From Silvimonas sp. JCM 19000 (GTDB lineage Bacteria > Pseudomonadota > Gammaproteobacteria > Burkholderiales > Chitinibacteraceae), in the NCBI GenBank assembly GCA_001313065.1, contig BBFD01000083.1:1-14272 (forward strand): a DNA stretch of 14,272 nt. Direction: 5' to 3'. Made by a program: the position numbers and the translations under genes. How positions within the stretch are numbered: position 1 is the first letter of the stretch; every line of letters starts with the position of its first letter. Below are positions 8,358-14,272 of this stretch, piece by piece. The notes under the pieces are model-generated. The model did not search any database and had not been told where the DNA came from. It saw nothing but the letters and a program-made list of their open reading frames with translations.

Positions 8358-11518
<3,161 letters not shown>

Positions 11519-11526
<8 letters not shown>

Positions 11527-12967
11527 GCAATTGTTTCTGGTCACCGCGCTGGCGGCCGCGCTGAGCGCGTGCACGCTGGCCCCGACCTACCAACGCCCGG
11601 CCAGTCCGGTGGGTGCTTTTCCCACCGGCGGTGCTTATGGCGATAACGTGGCGACGCAAGGCAAAACGTTGGCGGCCGACATCGGCTGGCAAGATTTCTT
11701 TGCTGACGCGCGTCTGCAAAAGCTGATCGAGCTGTCGCTGCAAAACAACCGCGACCTGCGCGTGGCTGTGCTGCAAGTCGAACAAGCCCGCGCGCAATAT
11801 CAGATCAGCCGCGCGGATTTGTTCCCGACCGTCAATGCGGCGGCCGATGGCACCCGTGCCCATACGCCCGCCAATATGAACACGTCGGGTCGCGAAGTGA
11901 CGGGCAACAGCTTTAGCGCCAACCTCGGCTTTACCGCCTATGAGCTTGATCTGTTCGGCCGCGTGCAAAGCCTGAAGAACGCTGCGTTGGAAACCTATTT
12001 CGGCACCGCCGAAGCGCAAAAGACCGCGCAGATTACGCTGGTGTCCGAAGTGGCCAGCCAGTACCTGACCGTGCTGTCGGCCGAGGCGCAACTGAACCTG
12101 GCCAACGAAACGCTCAAGTCCTATCAGGCCAGTTTTGATCTGACCAAACGCCGCTTTGATGTGGGTGCCGCTTCGGCGCTCGATCTGGCTTCGGTACAGT
12201 CGCAACTGAACACGGCGCAAGGTGCAGCGGCTTCGGCCATCCAGCAAAAATCGCAAGCCGAAAACGCGTTGGCCTTCTTGATTGGCCAACCGTTGCCGGC
12301 CGATCTGCCGCCGGAACCAAGCTGGGTGACGAGCAGATGCTGGCCGATCTGCCGGCCGGTTTGTCCAGCGATCTGCTGGAACGCCGTCCCGACATTGTCC
12401 AGGCCGAGCATGCGCTGAAGGCGGCCAACGCCAATATCGGTGCCGCACGCGCTGCGTTTTTTTCCCGACCATTACGCTGACGGGGCTTATGGTTCGTCCA
12501 GCCCGGCGCTGAGCGGTCTGTTTGGCAGCGGCCAGAGTGCATGGAGCTTCGGCCCCAGCATTACCATGCCGATCTTTGACGGTGGCCGTAACAGCGCCAA
12601 CCTCGACGTCGCCAACACCGCGCAGAAGATCGCCGTGGCGCAATACGAAAAGTCGATCCAGTCGGCTTTCCGTGAGGTGTCGGATGGTCTGGTGGCACGC
12701 CACCAGCTGGATGACCAGATCAAGGCGCAATCCGATCTGGTGCAGGCTGAAAGCACGCGCTACAACCTGTCGCAACTGCGTTACGACAAAGGCGTAGACA
12801 GTTATCTGTCGACGCTGGATTCGCAACGCTCGCTGTTCACGGCGCAACAAAGCCTGATCAGCCTGCAGTTGTCGCGTCTGACCAACCTGGTGACCTTGTA
12901 CAAGTCATTGGGCGGCGGTTGGGTTGGTAAAACCGGCGAAGCGCCAGCGGAAGTCGCAAGCAAGTAA
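11519..12967 (+). CDS. oprM: Outer-membrane efflux channel, OprM/NodT family lipoprotein (three indels)
   Basis: Outer-membrane trimeric channel that completes the pump. The N-terminus has a lipoprotein signal with lipobox LSAC (Cys18) followed by TLAPTYQRP, as in OprM relatives. Two OEP repeats are recognisable: the first with [20 protein letters not shown] and [14 protein letters not shown], the second with [14 protein letters not shown] and [34 protein letters not shown] joins them. A strong GGAGG lies before ATG 11519. A base is missing near 12317, T7 at 12457-12463 should be T5, and a G is missing near 12483. With these the protein has 482 residues (OprM 485). No stop separates it from the pump frame as read, which makes a false fusion. 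Last gene of the operon, followed by a strong terminator. Confidence 0.92.
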
Positions 12968-13008
12968 TTCACGCAGTGACCGGGACCGCGTCTCGGCCTG
13001 ATCTGCGC

Positions 13009-13043
13009 AGCCCCGTCTCCTGAACAGGAGGCGGGGCTTTTTT
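13009..13043 (+). terminator. Rho-independent terminator of the efflux operon
   Basis: A 13-pair stem (AGCCCCGTCTCCT / AGGAGGCGGGGCT, one T-G pair) with loop GAAC is followed directly by a T6 run counting the last stem base. It starts 41 bases after the channel stop. Confidence 0.92.
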
Positions 13044-13406
13044 GTTGCGCGCAAGGCGTGCCTGTACTTGCCTTCGGTCTGATCGAAAGTCGCATAGCTT
13101 GCCCCTTGGCTTGCGCTGCGCCTGGCCAGCATTCTGGCAACCCGCTTGAACGGGCGGGCGGCAGCAACGGGGTCAGCCTCGCTCGCAATATGCAGCGCTA
13201 ACTCACGGATTACACAGCGTTGTTGTCGCGATCTGCATTTCAAGAACCTATTGCTCGCTGACTGCCACTTTCATTCTCGAAAGCGCCTTGCAGTGCCAGC
13301 CGATTTTGTCTTTGCCCACGTAAATCTGACCAGCTTCGCCGGCTGCCGCCGGTTGTTAGCCTGCTGAGCCTGTTTGCTCTCGTCACTTTCCGAAGGCTCT
13401 GACGCC
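13044..13406. other. Non-coding gap before the exoprotein gene
   Basis: No convincing gene on either strand. A leftward open frame (13243-12905) starts here but reads through the terminator and the end of the channel gene in antisense and has no recognisable domain. I could not identify a good promoter for the exoprotein, although it must lie in this gap if the gene is expressed on its own. Confidence 0.55.
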
Positions 13407-14272
13407 ATGAACCAACGCCGCTATCGCCTGGTATTCAATCGCTGCCGCAAGTCGTGGATGCCGGTGGCGGAAATTACCCACCAGCAGGGCCAAAGCAGCC
13501 GCACAGGCACAGCGGCCACCCCAAGCCCGTGCATCGTCACGCTGCAGCCGCTGCGGCTGGCGATATGCGCAGCGCTGGGCCTGGTCTGGTGGCTGAGCGC
13601 ACCGGCACAGGCCGAGGTAAGGGCCGACAAGGGCGCGCCCGTCACCCAGCAAGCCACCGTGCTGAACGCGGGCAATGGCGTGCCGCTGGTCAATATCCAG
13701 ACGCCCAGCGCGGCCGGGGTTTCGCGCAATGTCTACAGCCAGTTTGATGTCGACAGGAACGGCGTCATCCTCAACAACGCGCGCAACAACAGCCAGACGC
13801 AACTGGGCGGCTGGGTGCAGGGTAACCCGTGGCTGGCCAAGGGTACGGCGCGCATCATCCTGAACGAGGTCAACGCCAGCGACCCGAGCAAGCTACGCGG
13901 CTATGTCGAAGTGGCCGGCAGCCGGGCGCAGGTCATCATCGCCAATCCGGCGGGCATCCAGTGCGACGGTTGCGGCTTTATCAACGCCCATCGCGTTACG
14001 CTCACCACCGGCAACGCCGTGCTCAACCACGGCAATCTGGATGGCTATCGGGTGCAGCGCGGCGTGATCGATATTTCCGGGGCGGGCATGGATAGCCGTG
14101 AGGCCGACTACACCGACCTGATCGCGCGGGCCGTGCGCGTCAACGCCGGACTGTGGGCCAGCACGCTCAAGGTGACTGCGGGGGCGAACGAGGTCAGCGC
14201 CGATCACAGCGGTACAACCGGCACGGCCGCGACCGGCACCGCGCCGGTGTACGGCATCGACAGCGCCGTGCT
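13407..14272 (+). CDS. Two-partner secretion exoprotein, FhaB/CdiA-type, N-terminal part
   Basis: The gene is open from ATG 13407 to the right edge (288 codons, no stop). The N-terminus is an extended signal peptide region: MNQRRYRLVFNRCRKSWMPV followed by AEIT matches the ESPR consensus, then a hydrophobic core (about 49-64) and cleavage near APAQA at residue 69. The mature start is the TPS/haemagglutination-activity domain: LNAGNGVPLVNIQTPSAAGV, NVYSQFDV, GVILNNARNN, GGWVQGNPWL, ILNEVNASDPSKLRGYVEVA, IIANPAGIQCDGCGFIN with its Cys pair, and HRVTLTTG. Such proteins cross the outer membrane through a TpsB/Omp85-type partner (FhaC, CdiB) and act in adhesion or contact-dependent inhibition. The distinguishing C-terminus is outside. 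A GAAGG lies about ten bases before the ATG. No partner gene lies upstream, so it should be downstream or elsewhere. No frameshift is seen in this stretch. Confidence 0.93.
   Translation, partial: MNQRRYRLVFNRCRKSWMPVAEITHQQGQSSRTGTAATPSPCIVTLQPLRLAICAALGLVWWLSAPAQAEVRADKGAPVTQQATVLNAGNGVPLVNIQTPSAAGVSRNVYSQFDVDRNGVILNNARNNSQTQLGGWVQGNPWLAKGTARIILNEVNASDPSKLRGYVEVAGSRAQVIIANPAGIQCDGCGFINAHRVTLTTGNAVLNHGNLDGYRVQRGVIDISGAGMDSREADYTDLIARAVRVNAGLWASTLKVTAGANEVSADHSGTTGTAATGTAPVYGIDSAV

Noticed and set aside
12905..13243. Small leftward gene next to the exoprotein
   Set aside because: The frame crosses the operon terminator and the end of the channel gene in antisense, and shows no domain. I could not support it as a gene or as a transposase remnant.

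Overview
The window looks like chromosomal DNA from a GC-rich betaproteobacterium, most plausibly of the Neisseriales/Chromobacteriaceae-Chitinibacteraceae type. The clues are a membrane-anchored di-heme cytochrome c5-type protein, a tetR-divergent RND efflux operon of the AcrAB/MexAB-OprM/MtrCDE kind, and an FHA/CdiA-type exoprotein with an ESPR leader. The taxonomic placement is inference.

Layout, left to right. The minus strand carries the start of a lipoprotein (1-123, cut by the left edge) and an orphan periplasmic solute-binding protein (210-974). Divergently, on the plus strand, lies a cytoplasmic TPR-GAF-GGDEF diguanylate cyclase (1185-3711). A gene-free stretch (3712-4164) holds two copies of an extragenic palindrome. 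Then come tRNA-Arg(CCG) on the minus strand (4165-4241), a di-heme cytochrome c (4379-5129) with a hairpin terminator, a GNAT acetyltransferase (5227-5714) and an RraA-family protein (5788-6266). Convergent to rraA is an AcrR-type TetR repressor (6301-6913, minus). It is divergent from a complete tripartite efflux operon: adaptor (7134-8344), inner-membrane RND pump (8358-11526) and outer-membrane channel (11519-12967), closed by a strong terminator (13009-13043). A large palindrome in the repressor/pump intergenic region closely resembles the Escherichia coli AcrR operator. After a gene-poor gap, the N-terminus of a two-partner-secretion exoprotein (13407 onward) runs off the right edge.

The most striking property is sequence quality. 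Nine annotated genes lie between 1185 and 12967, counting the tRNA; all eight protein-coding ones are split into two or more frames. At least 23 small indels are needed to restore them. Nine are overcalled A/T runs (usually five bases read as six or seven) and fourteen are single bases missing, almost all in G/C contexts. After these corrections each protein has its family's normal length (842, 250, 160-161, 159, 203, 403, 1054 and 482 residues). I therefore annotate them as genes with probable sequencing errors, not pseudogenes. Coordinates span the whole reconstructed gene.

How the genes relate: the repressor and the three pump genes form one functional unit exporting hydrophobic or amphiphilic compounds, with the repressor expected to be released from the shared operator by a pump substrate. 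The other genes are ordinary single-gene units for respiration, c-di-GMP signalling, acetylation and RNA/oxaloacid metabolism. I see no convincing previously undescribed system inside the window. The best lead to something variable is the exoprotein at the right edge, whose C-terminus (possibly a contact-dependent toxin) and neighbours lie outside.
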